A stretch of DNA of 64,000 bases from Piper betle (Eukaryota; Streptophyta; Magnoliopsida; Piperales; Piperaceae): assembly GCA_033002965.1 (NCBI GenBank), contig JAURVB010003208.1:124001-188000 (forward strand). Reading direction: 5' to 3'. The position numbers were made by a program, and so were the translations under genes. Below are positions 22,599-34,330 of this stretch, piece after piece. Below the pieces are notes generated by a model. The model worked only from the letters and a program-made list of their open reading frames with translations, did not search any database and had not been told where the DNA came from. The first letter of the stretch is position 1. Each line of letters starts with the position of its first letter.

Positions 22599-25500
22599 TG
22601 TTGGGCCCTTTAGGCCCATAAAAAAGATTTGCAATAGGTATCACGAGCCTCTCTTAATCCAATAATTAACTCAAAGAATAAGGCTTTCCCATTAGCCTAT
22701 ATACAAGTCACCAATATCATCCACAACCGATGCGGGATAAACCCAACAACTCCCCTTTACACATCGGGCGACCCTGAAACTATCATCGTCTAGCAATCTC
22801 CTCTTCATCAGGCAGAACTCATCATCAGAGGGAACTCACATATCATCACCTGACAAACTCCCCTTAAATCATCATGCGGAACCCATAAAGGAAACCCCGA
22901 CAATCGGCGTAGGCAAATACCAAATCTCTGAAGATCGTAACCTGGCTCTGACTCTGATACCTCTGTTAGGGCTTTGGATCGCCAAAAGGGACTTGCAATT
23001 GGTGACATGGGTCTCTCTTAATCCAAAAGCTAGCTTATGAATTATGGCTTTCCCATTACCCTATATACAAGTCACCAACATTATCCACGACCGATGTGGA
23101 ATAAACCCAACAACTCCCCTTCACACATCAGGCAAGCCCGAAACTATATCGTCTAGCAATCTCCTCTTCATTAGATGGAATTCACATATCATCACCTGAC
23201 AAACACCCTTTAAATCATTAGGTGTATCATCATCACTTGGCAAACACCCCTTAAATCATCAGGTGTATCATCACCTGGCAAACACCCATTAAATCTTCAG
23301 GTGGAACCCATCACCTAGCAAACACCCCTTAAATCTTCAGGTGGAACCCATGAAGGAAACTCTGACAATCGGCGTAAGCAAATACCAAATCTCCCAATAT
23401 CGTAACCTGGCCAAATCTCCCAAGATCGTAATCTAGCTCATCATCACCTAGCAAACTCCCCTTAAATCATCAGGTGGCACCCATGAAGGAAACTCTGATA
23501 ATCGTGTAGGCAAATACCAAATCTCCCAAGATCGTATCCTAGCTCTAATAACACTATTACGGCTTTGGGCCACCAAAAGGGACTTGCAATAGGTGTCACA
23601 AGCCTCTTTTAATCCAAAAGCTAACTTAGGGAATAAGGCTTTCCCATTAGCCTATATACAAGTCACCAACACCCTCTACGACTGATGTGGGATAAACCCA
23701 ACAACTCCCTTTCACACGTCAGGCAACCCAAAACAATCGTCGTCTAGAAATATCCCCTTCATCAAACAGAACTCACCTATCATCACCTGGTAAACTCCCC
23801 ATAAATCATCAGGTAGAAACAACAATCGGCGTAGGCAAATACCAAATCTCCCAAGATCGTAACCTGACTTTGATACTATTGTTAGGGCTTTGGGCCACCA
23901 AAAGGGGCTTACAATAGGTGTCACGAGCCTCTCTTAATTGACAAGCTAGCATATGGAAGAAGGCTTTACCACTAACCTATGTACAAGTCACCAACATCAT
24001 CCACGACTAATGTGGTATAAACCCAACAACTCCCTTTTACACATCGGGTGACCCCAAAACTATCATCGTCTAGCAATCTCCTCTTCATCACACGGAACTC
24101 ACATATCATCACCTGGCAAACTCCCCTTAAATCATCAAGTGGAACCCATGAACAAAACTTTGACAATCGACGTAGGCAAATACCAAATCTCCCAAGATCA
24201 TAACCTGGCTCTAATACCACTATTAGGGCTTTGGGCCACCAAAAGGGACTTACAATAGGTGTCACGGGCCTCTCTTAATCTAAAAGCTAGCTTAGGGAAT
24301 AAGGTTTTCCCATTAGCCTATATATAAGTCACCAACACCTTCTACGACCAATGTGGGATGAACCCAACAACTCCCCTTCACACATCGGGCGACCCCAAAA
24401 CAATCATCATCTGGAAATCTCCCCTTCATCAGACGGAACCCATCATCAGACAGAACTCACATATCATCACTTGCAAACTCCCTTAAACCATCACTTGGCA
24501 ACTCCTTAAATTATCGATGGAACCTACTTAAATCATCAGGTGGAACCTATAAAGGAAACTTTGACAATCGGCTTAGGCAAATACCAAATCTCCCAAGATC
24601 GTAACCTGGCTTTAACTCTGATACCACTATTAGGGCTTTGAGCCACCAAAAGGGACTTGCAATGGGTTTCACGAGCCTCTCCTAATCAAAAAGCTGGCTT
24701 ATAGAATAAGGCTTTCTCATAAGCTTATATACAAATCACTAACATCATCCACAACCAATGTGGGATAAACCTAACCACTCCCCTTCACACATCGGGCGAC
24801 CCGGAAATTATCATTGTCTCACAATCTCCTCTTCATCAGATGGAACTTATATATCATCACATGACAAACTCCCCTTAAATCATCAGGTGGAATTAATGAA
24901 GGAAACTTCGACAATTGGCATAGGCAAATTCCAAATCTCCTAAGATCGTAACCATGAAGGAAACTCTGACAATCTACATAGGCAAATACCAAATCTCCCA
25001 AGGCGTAGGAAAATACCAAATCCCCCAATATCGTAACCTAGCTCTAATACCACTATTAGAGCTTTGGGCCCCCAAAAGGGACTTGCAATAGATGTTACGG
25101 GCCTCTTTTAATCCAAATGTTAACTCATGGAATAAGGCTTTTCCATTAGCCTATATACAAGTCACCAACAGCATCCACGACCGATGTTGGATAAAGCCAA
25201 CAACTCCCCTTCACACATCGGGTGACCCCGAAACTATCATCGTTTGACAATCTCCTCTTCATCAGATGGAACTCATCATCAGACGAAACTCACGTATCAT
25301 CACCTAGCAAACTCCTAGCAAACTCCCCTTAATCATCAGGTGGAACCCATGAAGGAAACTCTGACAATCGGCATAGACAAATACCAACAGAACTCATCAT
25401 CAAACGGAACTCACATATCATTACCTAGCAAACTCCCCTTAAATCGCATATCATCACCCAACAAACTCCTCTTAAATCATCAAGTGGAACCCATGAAAGA

Positions 25501-26271
25501 AACTCTGACAATCGGCATAGGCAAATACCAACAGAACTCATCATCAGACGAAACTCATATAGCATCACCTAACAAACTCCCCTTAAATCACATATCATCA
25601 CCTAGCAAACTCCCCTTAAATCATCAAGTGGAGCCCATGAAGAGAACTCTGACAATTGGCGTAGGCAAATACTAAATCTCCCAAGATCGTAACCTAGCTC
25701 TGATACCACGGGCTTTGGGCCACAAAAAGGGACTTGGGTTTTGGGCCACCAAAAGGGACTTACAATAGGCGTCACGGGCCTCACTTAATCTAAAATCTAG
25801 CTTAGGGAATAAGGCTTTCTCATTAGCCTATATACAAGCCACCAACACCCTCTATGACTGATGTGGGATAGACCCAATAACTCCCTTTCACACATCAGGC
25901 GACCCCTACAAGTCACCAACACCCTCTATGACCGATGTTGGATAAACCCAACAACACCCCTTCACACATTGGATGACCCCGAAACAATCATCGTCTAGAA
26001 ATCTCCCATTTATCATCAAATGGAACGAATGAAGGAAACTTCTACAATCGGTGTAGGTGCTACAATCGGCGTAGGCAAACAATAAAGTACAATCGGTGAA
26101 GTCAACCTGGCTCTCATACCACTATTTAGCCCTTTGGGCCCTTAATAAGGACTTAAATAGGTGTCACAAGCCTCTCTTAATTTAAAAGTTAACTCAAAGA
26201 ATAAGGTTTTCTCATTAGCCAATATACAAGTCACCAATATCATCCACGACCGATGTAGGATAAACCCAACA
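22599..26271 (-). mobile_element. tandem array of TRIM1 units inserted in the ANK2 promoter
   Basis: Nine near-full LTRs of about 149 bp alternate with internal segments, all in one orientation. The LTRs are at 22599-22748, 22964-23112, 23555-23703, 23880-24028, 24221-24369, 24628-24776, 25054-25202, 25710-25879 and 26124-26271, with a partial one at 25907-25953. Most have the complement of a tRNA-iMet PBS on the left (CTCTGATACCA-like) and a complement of a GAAGGGGAGT-like PPT on the right. Internals range from 176 to about 507 bp; the longest contain further internal tandem duplications of the ATCATCAcctGGCAAACtcccc motif. No protein is encoded. The outer flanks are CTAAT (22594-22598) and GTAAT (26272-26276), 4 of 5 matching, so the array behaves as one insertion. 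TRIMs depend on other elements' proteins. Confidence 0.8.
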
Positions 26272-26433
26272 GTAATCAATACTCCTACTTCCTAATAGAT
26301 GTGGCAAACCAATTTCTAGTCATTAAAACCTTTTCTTGATCCCCTCTGGTGCACCAATTAATTAACAGCCGTCTTCACTCGAACAATTCAACTTGATCCT
26401 CTCAGTTATAGCTGGTACGCCTTGGTGCGCCCC
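26272..26433 (+). promoter_or_regulatory. proximal leader of ANK2
   Basis: TTCTAGTCATTAAAACC, the GATCCCCTC...GCACCAA block and the following leader match the ANK1 leader. The two ATGs used by ANK1 (MVAMEAS) are lost here; the first remaining in-frame ATG is at 26434. Confidence 0.55.
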
Positions 26434-27172
26434 ATGCTCAAGGAGGCCAAATTTAGCGCAATCCAACGGTCCAAGGGCAAAGAGCTTGCCATGTTAAGTC
26501 TTCATCATGACAAGGACGAGGAGCAGAAGGAGAACAAAGAGGAGAAGCCGAAGTCGAGAACAGGCAGGGACATGAGCTCGGAGGTGTACTGGGTTTTGGT
26601 AGCACAAGATGGGGAGCGGCTCTGGCATGTCAATGAACTCCCCTAAGCCCTTGAACAGATCTCCACAACAAGCAATCAAACCACACCCCATGTAGCAGCC
26701 ATGTATGTGCACAAAGAGGTGGTGCAAGAGGTACTCAGGCTAGGGAGCCCCTCCCTCTTGACCGCTGTGGATTCCATGGGCAACACTCCACTCCACCTTG
26801 TTGCCGATTACGGCCGCCCTAAAATTGTACAAAATTTGGTAAGTCATGCAAAATCAATGTCACCTGCTACTGCTAGTGATGGTAAATCCAAGCAGCTGGT
26901 AGAATTGTTGGAAATGGAGAATTAAGGAGGACGCATGACCGCATTGCATTTGGGAGTATTGAAGGGTCATCTGGAGGTGGTGAAGGTGTTCACAAGGGAA
27001 TACAAGGAAATGCTCTGGGCAGACGATGATTCGGCACTCTTTGTTGCTACGATTTGAATCCACTCAGATATCGTATATCGTACACTATCATTCGAAGAAG
27101 CAAAGAAGCACTCTCTTGCCAATGCTCGTCTCCTATGCCCTTTGCACAAAGCAATCTATTCCGAGCGTGAAG
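26434..27172 (+). pseudogene. ANK2 exon 1: ACD6-like ankyrin-repeat pseudogene
   Basis: This is a paralogue of ANK1 exon 1, beginning MLKEAKFSAIQRSKGKEL. Its ankyrin repeats align one-to-one with ANK1 (AMYVHKEVVQEVLRLGS; SMGNTPLHLVADYGRPK; MTALHLGVLKGHLEVV). The frame is kept throughout but has three stops: TAA at 26644-26646 (after NELP), TAA at 26923-26925 (after EMEN) and TGA at 27055-27057 (where ANK1 has Trp). The exon ends GAAG at 27172, followed by the donor GTAAGT. It cannot make a full-length protein. It may still be transcribed. Confidence 0.75.
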
Positions 27173-28619
27173 GTAAGTTGTGGTGGCATGAATAAATATT
27201 CTTGTTGTTGATAGCGAAATAAAAAATCGAACTATGATTAAATAGGAAATCCAACAAAATGAACCAAATAAAATGTAACCGATCATAAACCCCACGCAAT
27301 ATTAGTTAGCGCTGTGCTTTAACAAATATATTAATATCGCGATTATTAAACGCATAATGTACTAAGTTATCAATTTCAAATATAATCATTTAAAATTGTT
27401 TGAAGTTAACTAAACTATAAACTTAAAATATTATGGATGTATGTGAACTATGAAAATTAATAGATATATACCAATTACTTATGACTTGTGAGAAGAAAAA
27501 AAGGATGAAATATCAAAATCTAAAATAATTCATGTAGAAAAATAGAGTGATCATAATAGAGAAAATCATTACTAACAATGTTCCCAATGTAAAAAATTAA
27601 ATACCATACGAGTTTTACTGAAATCTAATAGACAATAATTTGTTGTATTTCTTCTAATTATATATTTAATTCTTCTTCAAGTCTTTTTTAATCTCCAAGT
27701 TCATATACCATATCTCATTTCTGGTCGATATAAACCTATTGATATAAACTATGATACATTGGTAGTTAACCATCCTTAGAAGTGTACCGTCCTAAATACA
27801 TCTACATCTTATAAAAAAATAAATTTAAAAATAACTTTGGAAGAAAGGGAAAATATCGCATTTAAAGCCATATATGGGAAAAAATGCAGCAATTTTAGTA
27901 GGAAAAATAATCAATAAATAACTGTCAAATAATGCTAAAACATGCCCAATGCTAAAGAATAAACATGTTTTGAAAAAAAATGAACATAAAACCTCAAGGT
28001 AAAAACATTAGAGAGGGAAAATCCAAAAAAAATGAGATGTAAATAACAAAAGATAAGATAATGATAAGTATAATGAAATAGTATATAAAAAATCTCAAAA
28101 AATAGAAAAAATCTAGGATATTAATAATACAGAAGTAAATTACATAAAAAAGGCAAATACTTTGTATAATAAGGAAAATTGAATAATTTAATTATTAATG
28201 AAACCAAAAATTTAAAAGCCAAAATAAATAGAATAATATTATTACCTCACACCTCATAGCTATTTATGTCTTTTGAGGGGTAATCTTTTACAAAAAAACT
28301 TTTACCAATCGAAAGAAGAAATAATTTAAAAGATATTGTTGGAATATTTATAAGGAATTGTTACGATAAAATTCTTGAACAAAGGATGTGATGGAGGAAA
28401 AGTGCATCCCTTTAATTTAGGGGATATCTTTTAAAAAGGGGTACATACCTTTTAGAATGGGTGCAATACTCTTTATTAAAGGTATATATCTTTTACAGAT
28501 GTCATACCCTTTAGAAGGCACGCACTTAGAATCAACTTCAGGTTTAGAATAAATTTAATGAATATAAACGATTAAAATAAATTTGGCAAAAAATATTTTG
28601 AGCCCTATTAGTGGGAGGA

Positions 28620-28621
<2 letters not shown>

Positions 28622-28672
<51 letters not shown>
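28622..28672. repeat. TA microsatellite in ANK2 intron 1
   Basis: About 25 uninterrupted TA units. Confidence 0.9.
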
Positions 28673-28676
<4 letters not shown>

Positions 28677-28919
28677 AGACATATAAAATTAATTTATTTT
28701 AGTATATCTTGATCTTGACTAGTTTCAAAATTAAATTATCAAAAGGAAAAACCCGTGTGACAATCCCCAGGACACCTACTTGCACCATACACGCCTGGGC
28801 ATAGAAGTAACTATATTCTTTTTCCTTGAGCCCTGGACAAACGTCTTTCTTTTTAACCTATTAGGTACATAAAGAAGTCAAAGCACCCTTTTACTCTTAT
28901 GAAAAATAATAGTATTTTA

Positions 28920-29288
28920 CAAGAAAAGGGGCTAAAGTTTTTTATATTACTAGATGGTGAAAAATCAGGCTCATATAATTATCAAAAAGTGGAAAATTTT
29001 ATTATTGTGCCAAAACTGCCCTTTTATTTTTTTTAAAAATATCATTTTTAAAACATAACCTAGCCACCTCTAGCCGGCCAGGCTATGGTGCGGGCAACCT
29101 TGGTTGGCCGCCTACCCCACAGCATTGCCACCATCGGCCAAGCAAAGACTAGATTATTTTAAAAAAAACAAAATAAATAAAACCCATTAAGGGGTATTAA
29201 AGACAATTCATAAGATTTTTTTTATTTTTTTGGTAATTATATCAGATTTTTTCACTATTTGATAATATTAAAAACCTTTCCTTTTTAA
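28920..29288. mobile_element. inverted-repeat (MITE-like) element in ANK2 intron 1
   Basis: The left arm (AAAGTTTTTTATATTAC, GGTGAAAAATC, ATATAATTA) and the right arm (reverse complement: GGTTTTTAATATTATC, GTGAAAAAATC, ATATAATTA) pair over about 100 bp. A GC-rich centre (29060-29145) lies between them. No transposase was seen, and the TSD could not be settled. The family is unassigned. Confidence 0.5.
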
Positions 29289-29945
29289 CACGTGCAGGAA
29301 AGTTTGTTGCATCTTGCTTAAGTAACCTTATCTCTTATATTATGTATAAATATTATGTTTATCAACTTTTTATACTTACAAGTCAACGCAGTCATGTGTT
29401 TAAGTTTTTATGATCCTACACACTTATCTTATATGTGAATGTCATAATTATCAATTTTTCATATATTATATGGTAGATATAAAATTTATCAATTTAGCAT
29501 TCTTATCTCATAGGTGGATGTCATGTTCGTCAATTTTATACATTGATCTTATAAATCTATGTATAGAGCTATATTTATTTAAATCTCAATATTAATAATA
29601 TATACTTTTAAACAAAAACTTATGTGCCCTGCGCTATGCACGGATAATAACCTAGTTAATGCCACGCCCCGACCAGGAAATGAAGAAGAGGTTATATTAA
29701 CCATTTTAAAATGTGCTCTTGTTTTAGTTTTGATTTGAAGGTTTACATACGATATTTTAAAAGTCCTTCCCCCATAAGGGAAAAATTAAACTCCGAAAAA
29801 TTATAAATCTTAATTATTGGGAAAAATAGAGGACAATTTTGTGATGCATGCATGTATGAACATTACGTACTATTTTTTCAATTTCTATGTTACTAAAACG
29901 GCTGTCAGCTAAAAAATTAATGTGCATAAATTAAATTCGCATTGA

Positions 29946-30455
29946 TCACTGACGCATGCTGCCCTCAAGTTGATGAAAATGGTTCGGGAATTTGCTCATT
30001 CCATTGATGATGTCCGTGGATATACTGCGCTTCACCTTGCCTCATATTTGGGTATGATAAAAGTAGTATGTAAGCTGCTCAAGTTGGACTCTTCGGTTGC
30101 TATAGGTGGCCATATGCAAGTTTATAAGGAACTCATCCAGCACTGTCCAGATTTAGAGATTGCAGGCGATGATGATGACATGACTGTTCTCCCCCTTGCA
30201 GTCCGATTTAAGCGCATCCATTTTGGTCGCTATATCTTGGAAACCACTAAAACCAAGGGGCTGATAAATGCTAGAGCTTATGCTGGGATCACGGCCTTGC
30301 TCATTGCTATCTTTGAAAATTCAATTTGGTTTGTCTTCTTACTCTTGGATGATAAACGGATCAATGTACATTGCAACAATAACCGCGGTTATTTTCCTAA
30401 GGATATTACAGCATCAGAGATGGAGAACGAATGGGGTACACCCTTCTCTCAAAAG
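29946..30455 (+). pseudogene. ANK2 exon 2: further ankyrin repeats
   Basis: The exon is open from 29946 to the donor at 30456 (AAAAG then GTATGA). Repeats seen: DDVRGYTALHLASYLGMIKVV, then HMQVYKELIQHCPDLEIA, the degenerate DDDDMTVLPLAVRFKR, an INARAYAGITALLIAI repeat, and NNNRGYFPKDI. The KELIQHCPD and GLINAR stretches are characteristic of ACD6-like plant ankyrin proteins. Several ankyrin consensus positions are changed (LPLA for LHLA), as expected of a relaxed copy. It is probably the continuation of exon 1 of the same locus. Confidence 0.65.
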
Positions 30456-30981
30456 GTATGAACCACAAATATTTAAAGTTTCTTGAAGCATTTCCATTGC
30501 ATCGTCTTCTTCTCGGAACAAAATTAGTGACACAGATCCTAACGAGATCACTAACCTAGGATCCATTAAATTACAAATGACAAAGTTTTAATATTGGCCG
30601 GATATTTAAATTTTGAAGCATGTAGCATATGCTATTGATTAGTTAATTACTCACATGTATTTCACCTATTGAATATTTATTTTCATGTATTGCATGCTAT
30701 TGATTAATTACCAAACACTAATTTTACTAGTTTCAACTCACATATTTTCTTTCCCCTTTCTTCCCTTTCTTGTTCATGTGGTTTATCTTAAACACGAGCT
30801 AGCTTGGGTACCTTAAACCGACTATTATGTTGAAGTTAGATTATTGTTTACATCGCCGCACCACCAAACGATCCAAGAAGGTTGAGAGCCTTCTTGAGTC
30901 AAGAATTGAACGCATAACCTCCTAGCTACAGACAATGGTACCTATTAGCTACTCATACTGTATGATTCATTTTAATTGCAG

Positions 30982-31190
30982 GCCAAACTCAGTAGTTGCA
31001 GGGTACACCAATGAATGTTCTAAACATCAATGAAAACATTTACTTCGAAAAACAAAGATTGAATTTAGTTGACAAATGTATACAAAAAATAAATAAATTG
31101 ACAGTTCTAAAAAATTTTGGCTTACAGCCTTTATTGGCACACTACACCCCTATACTGTCTTTCGTTAGCACTCTCCATGTACACACATAG
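30982..31190 (+). pseudogene. possible ANK2 exon 3
   Basis: A branch and acceptor-like TTTTAATTGCAG ends at 30981. A second AG near 31000 would give the frame GTPMNVLNINENIYFEKQ. The position fits the linker between the ankyrin repeats and the membrane domain in ACD6-like genes, but sequence similarity is not convincing. Confidence 0.3.
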
Positions 31191-31665
31191 ACAGACATGG
31201 GAAAAAAACACTATTAGTTGTAGATGGATCATAATTTTTTCTGTCCACTATGTAGATCGTTTTAAGAAGGTAAAAAATATCCACTTCCATTAAATAAAAT
31301 CATCCATTCATAAAAAAATTGGAACATTGTGCCTCCAAACAGGTATTAGTGTGAATGATTTTAGTTATAATAAGTAGATGACTTGGACTGGGTGATCCAA
31401 TTAATAAAATTAAAATCAGCAATTTTTGAAGAAAAATAGGTAACTGTTTTATTTAAGTACTGCATACAACCGTCGTATGACATGCATGCATAGTAGAAGT
31501 ATACTTAGAGATGTGGGTCATGATGGTAACTGAAAATATTTTCAGCGTAGTAACTGACGAAAGAATGCATTAGTGTGTGGCCTTGATCTGACAATAGAAC
31601 GCTAGGAATTTTGACGATACTTTTTCTTTTTGGCGTCTTGTTGATGTTTGCGTGAACATGTGCAG

Positions 31666-31846
31666 GCTGCATCATATTCGGTTGTCATGGAAGCTCATAA
31701 TTTTCGGTTTAATCCCGATTCGTTATCCACGAGTATTTCCAATCAACAAAGATCAATTTCCGGATCATGAGTAGAAAGCAAATGGATAGACACAGCCAAC
31801 AATCTTCTTGTGGCTTCTACCCTTATTCCATATAATAGAGATGTGA
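31666..31846 (+). pseudogene. ANK2 last exon: start of a PGG membrane domain, truncated
   Basis: A good acceptor (pyrimidine tract, then GTGCAG ending at 31665) opens the frame AASYSVVMEAHNF. After an in-frame TGA (31768-31770) comes KWIDTANNLLVASTLI, which matches the first membrane segment of the plant PGG domain (family consensus ANTLLVVATLIATV). The rest of the membrane domain is not recognisable and the frame closes soon after. This ties exons 1 and 2 to the ankyrin-PGG (ACD6) family. Confidence 0.55.
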
Positions 31847-32412
31847 AAAGGATTGCATTCTATTAAATAAATATAAGCAGGACCACCACCCAATAGTATG
31901 TTGCCGCTAGAAGCATAACCGTGTATTTCTTCCAGAGAATCTCCTAATTATTCCAGAGCAACTAGAAAGAGGTGTCAAACAGAATCTTGATGTTACCTCA
32001 ACGAGCTGGGAGTGCATTTTTTGAATTCTCTTGTAAGACAGAATTAAGAAATTGGAAAATAGTTTGACGATTGATTTTCGTCAAGGCAGAAAGGAGAAAG
32101 GCGAGGAACCCCTCCTGATATTCCCCTTGGTTGAGGATACCCTTCTTTCATTAGAAGTATTGTGCTCTATTCCTTCCATCGGCAGGCTTCAACTCTCATG
32201 GTGGGAATGGGTGTGTGCGTGTGTTCAATTGCCTTTTAAAAAACATACACAACAAAAGTTCATTGGAAATGTCAGACAGACAATTGTGAATGATTGCTAG
32301 GAGTGACTGTTACATAGATATTGCAAATGATGTGGAAAATTCTAATGACTTAAGTTAATATGGTATTTATGTATATAACTTGTCATGATAGCAAATTATT
32401 TAATGACTCAGC

Positions 32413-33365
32413 TACAATAACCCCCAACCAAATCTCACATCCAATACCTACAGTGAGATCCTTATTAATGAGAATAAACTATACATCTTCAACTTGGGTC
32501 AACCACTTTTAAAAGGATGATTAAGCCCATCAAATTGCCTTTAGGTTGGGTTGTTATAAATGGTATCAGAACCAACTTAAATTTATATTAGATGGTGGGA
32601 TAGACTAGAACATGGTCTAGGCCGCTGGCCACGGGTCACGTAGGACGTTGGATAAGTTGGTAGGAATGGGGTAAATATAAGGATTCCAAGGATAAAATTT
32701 CTTAAAGTGGGTCCAACTTAGTCCTACATCCAATGTCTACTCGGTTAGATAGGGATGTAAACAAGCCAAACCTGCTTGCAAGCATTTTACGTTCGACTCG
32801 ATTCGGCTTGAACTCATGGTCGTTAATTTTGTATTCGAAAAAATACTCAGCTCGAAATGGATAGCTCGTTGAAGAACGAACAAAGCTTGAGCTAAGGAGT
32901 GTTTGGCGCAGCTTGGTTTGAAAATCGAGCTCGATGTGTTCAAACTCGAAAAAATACTCAACTTGACTCGGCTCATCAATACTATTGAGGCTACATTTAA
33001 CTTATATGGTGTTGGAAAGAAATTTTTGATCCTATATAAGTTGAGCACAAGCCAAGCAAAAACATTCACTCAGCTCGAAAACATAGCGAGTCAAACATGA
33101 GCTAAGCCCAAACACCATGAATTTTGGACTACTTCGGCTCGACCCATAATACATCAAAGCTCGTCAAGCGCTCAAACAAGATCAAACATGCTTGCCAAAA
33201 ATTACGTCGAATTCAAAAACATCCCTGCTCAACTCGGCTCGGCTGGTTTACACCCTTAAGGTTATATTCAGTTTATTAGTGAGAATGAACTATATATTTT
33301 CAACTTCGATTAATTATTTTTGAAAGATCACTTAAATCTATTAGTTTGCACGTTGGATTGTTATA
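32413..33365 (+). mobile_element. TRIM2-family element with an interrupted 3' LTR
   Basis: The 5' LTR is at 32413-32558 (CTCACATCCAATACC...GTTATA). The PBS, TGGTATCAGAAC, is at 32561-32572. A short non-coding internal region ends in AAAGTGGG, a PPT. The 3' LTR is in two parts (about 32710-32749 and 33259-33365), separated by a hAT-like insertion. The LTRs match those at 38562, 49296 and 51142. The whole unit without the insertion would be about 450 bp, as expected of a TRIM. Confidence 0.6.
32750..33258. mobile_element. hAT-like non-autonomous element, 509 bp, nested in TRIM2
   Basis: The termini are TAGGGATGTAAAC and GTTTACACCCTTA. The 8-bp flanks are CGGTTAGA (32742-32749) and AGGTTATA (33259-33266), 6 of 8 matching. 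Removing the element restores TRIM2 LTR continuity. Both ends match the 1.45-kb element at 2685-4133; the middle of the larger one is missing. Confidence 0.7.
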
Positions 33366-33584
33366 TCTTTCATTTAAGCCAACTTTGTAAAAGTTGGGAA
33401 TTTCACCAAAGGTGTATTTCCATAATGATACTTAATTGAACGCAGAAATAAGAGTGAAATTGTTGAACCTTGTTTTGATGAAATAACAATCTAAAATCTC
33501 TAAATATGAGTAAGGAAAAGCAAGTAACCATCTTGAATAAAAATCAAATGAAGAAGCTTTTGAATTGTTAAGAGTTTGATGCAC

Positions 33585-33849
33585 TACTTCAAAATCAGAC
33601 CTGGTCCTTGGTTCCTCCTCCTCAAACAAGGAAAAAACCATGGAATGCTATAAAGCACGCCTTGTCGCCAAAGGGTTTAATAAAAAACTGGTCTTGATTT
33701 TGATGAGACCTTTTAGCCCGAAAGTCTCCACTATCCGTTTGGTCCTATCCATAGCGATTAATAATGAATTGGCATGTGCAACAACAAGTTGTGGAGACTT
33801 CAGTTGCACTTCAATTGATATTAGAGTTCAGTTAGGACAAGACGAATAA
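33585..33849 (+). pseudogene. Ty1/copia reverse transcriptase fragment
   Basis: Recognisable in shifted frames: TWSLVPPPQ (from about 33600), CYKARLVAKGFNKK, then FDETFSPKVSTIRLVLSIAI. These are the standard N-terminal blocks of copia RT (YKARLVAKG, FSPVV..TIR). The catalytic YVDD block is absent and frameshifts separate the blocks. Confidence 0.7.
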
Positions 33850-34330
33850 CTCATCTTCAAGCTTTATAAGAAAAGAATTCCAAGAGGCCTTTGAAGCTTT
33901 ATTTGAGGAATCTCTCAAAATTGCAAAGAGAAGCAAAAAGCAAAAAGAATCTCTAAAGAAGGTGATTTTGGAGAATGAGGCCCTAGAACAAGTGATGATA
34001 CAAAACTAAACTAAGATAGTTTCACCCCAAAGGGAAATACTGTGCAAGGGAAAGCAAAAATAAATACTCAAGATGCCCTCACCCTCAATGGAAATTGCTC
34101 ACCCCAAGACTCTCCCTAGGTTATCCCATACTTGCTATTCTTGTGGAAGAGTTGGGTATCTTGCATTCTCTTGTGCAATCATGAGGCAAGTCCTCTAAGG
34201 AGTATTCAAATGGATTCCCAAGACACTTGACTTGATGACATCCTCGAAATTACTAAGGGAACACATCTTGTTGCACCTTGATTTGGTTGCTCAAGACACA
34301 TGACCAGTGCCACCTCCATCGTCTCAAGTT
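33850..34330 (+). pseudogene. copia gag fragment with zinc knuckle
   Basis: A coiled-coil-like stretch (EAFEALFEESLKIAKRSKKQ) and then CYSCGRVGYLAFSC near 34120-34161, a CCHC knuckle in which His is replaced by Tyr. This combination resembles gag of the SIRE/Maximus copia lineage. It lies downstream of the RT fragment, the reverse of normal order, so the region is rearranged. Confidence 0.5.

Larger units (their letters stand above)
27173..29945 (+). other. ANK2 intron 1
   Basis: AT-rich DNA lies between the donor at 27173 and ankyrin exon 2. It holds a TA microsatellite and an inverted-repeat element. The acceptor is not obvious: no pyrimidine tract with AG sits right before the exon, another sign of decay. 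Confidence 0.5.
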
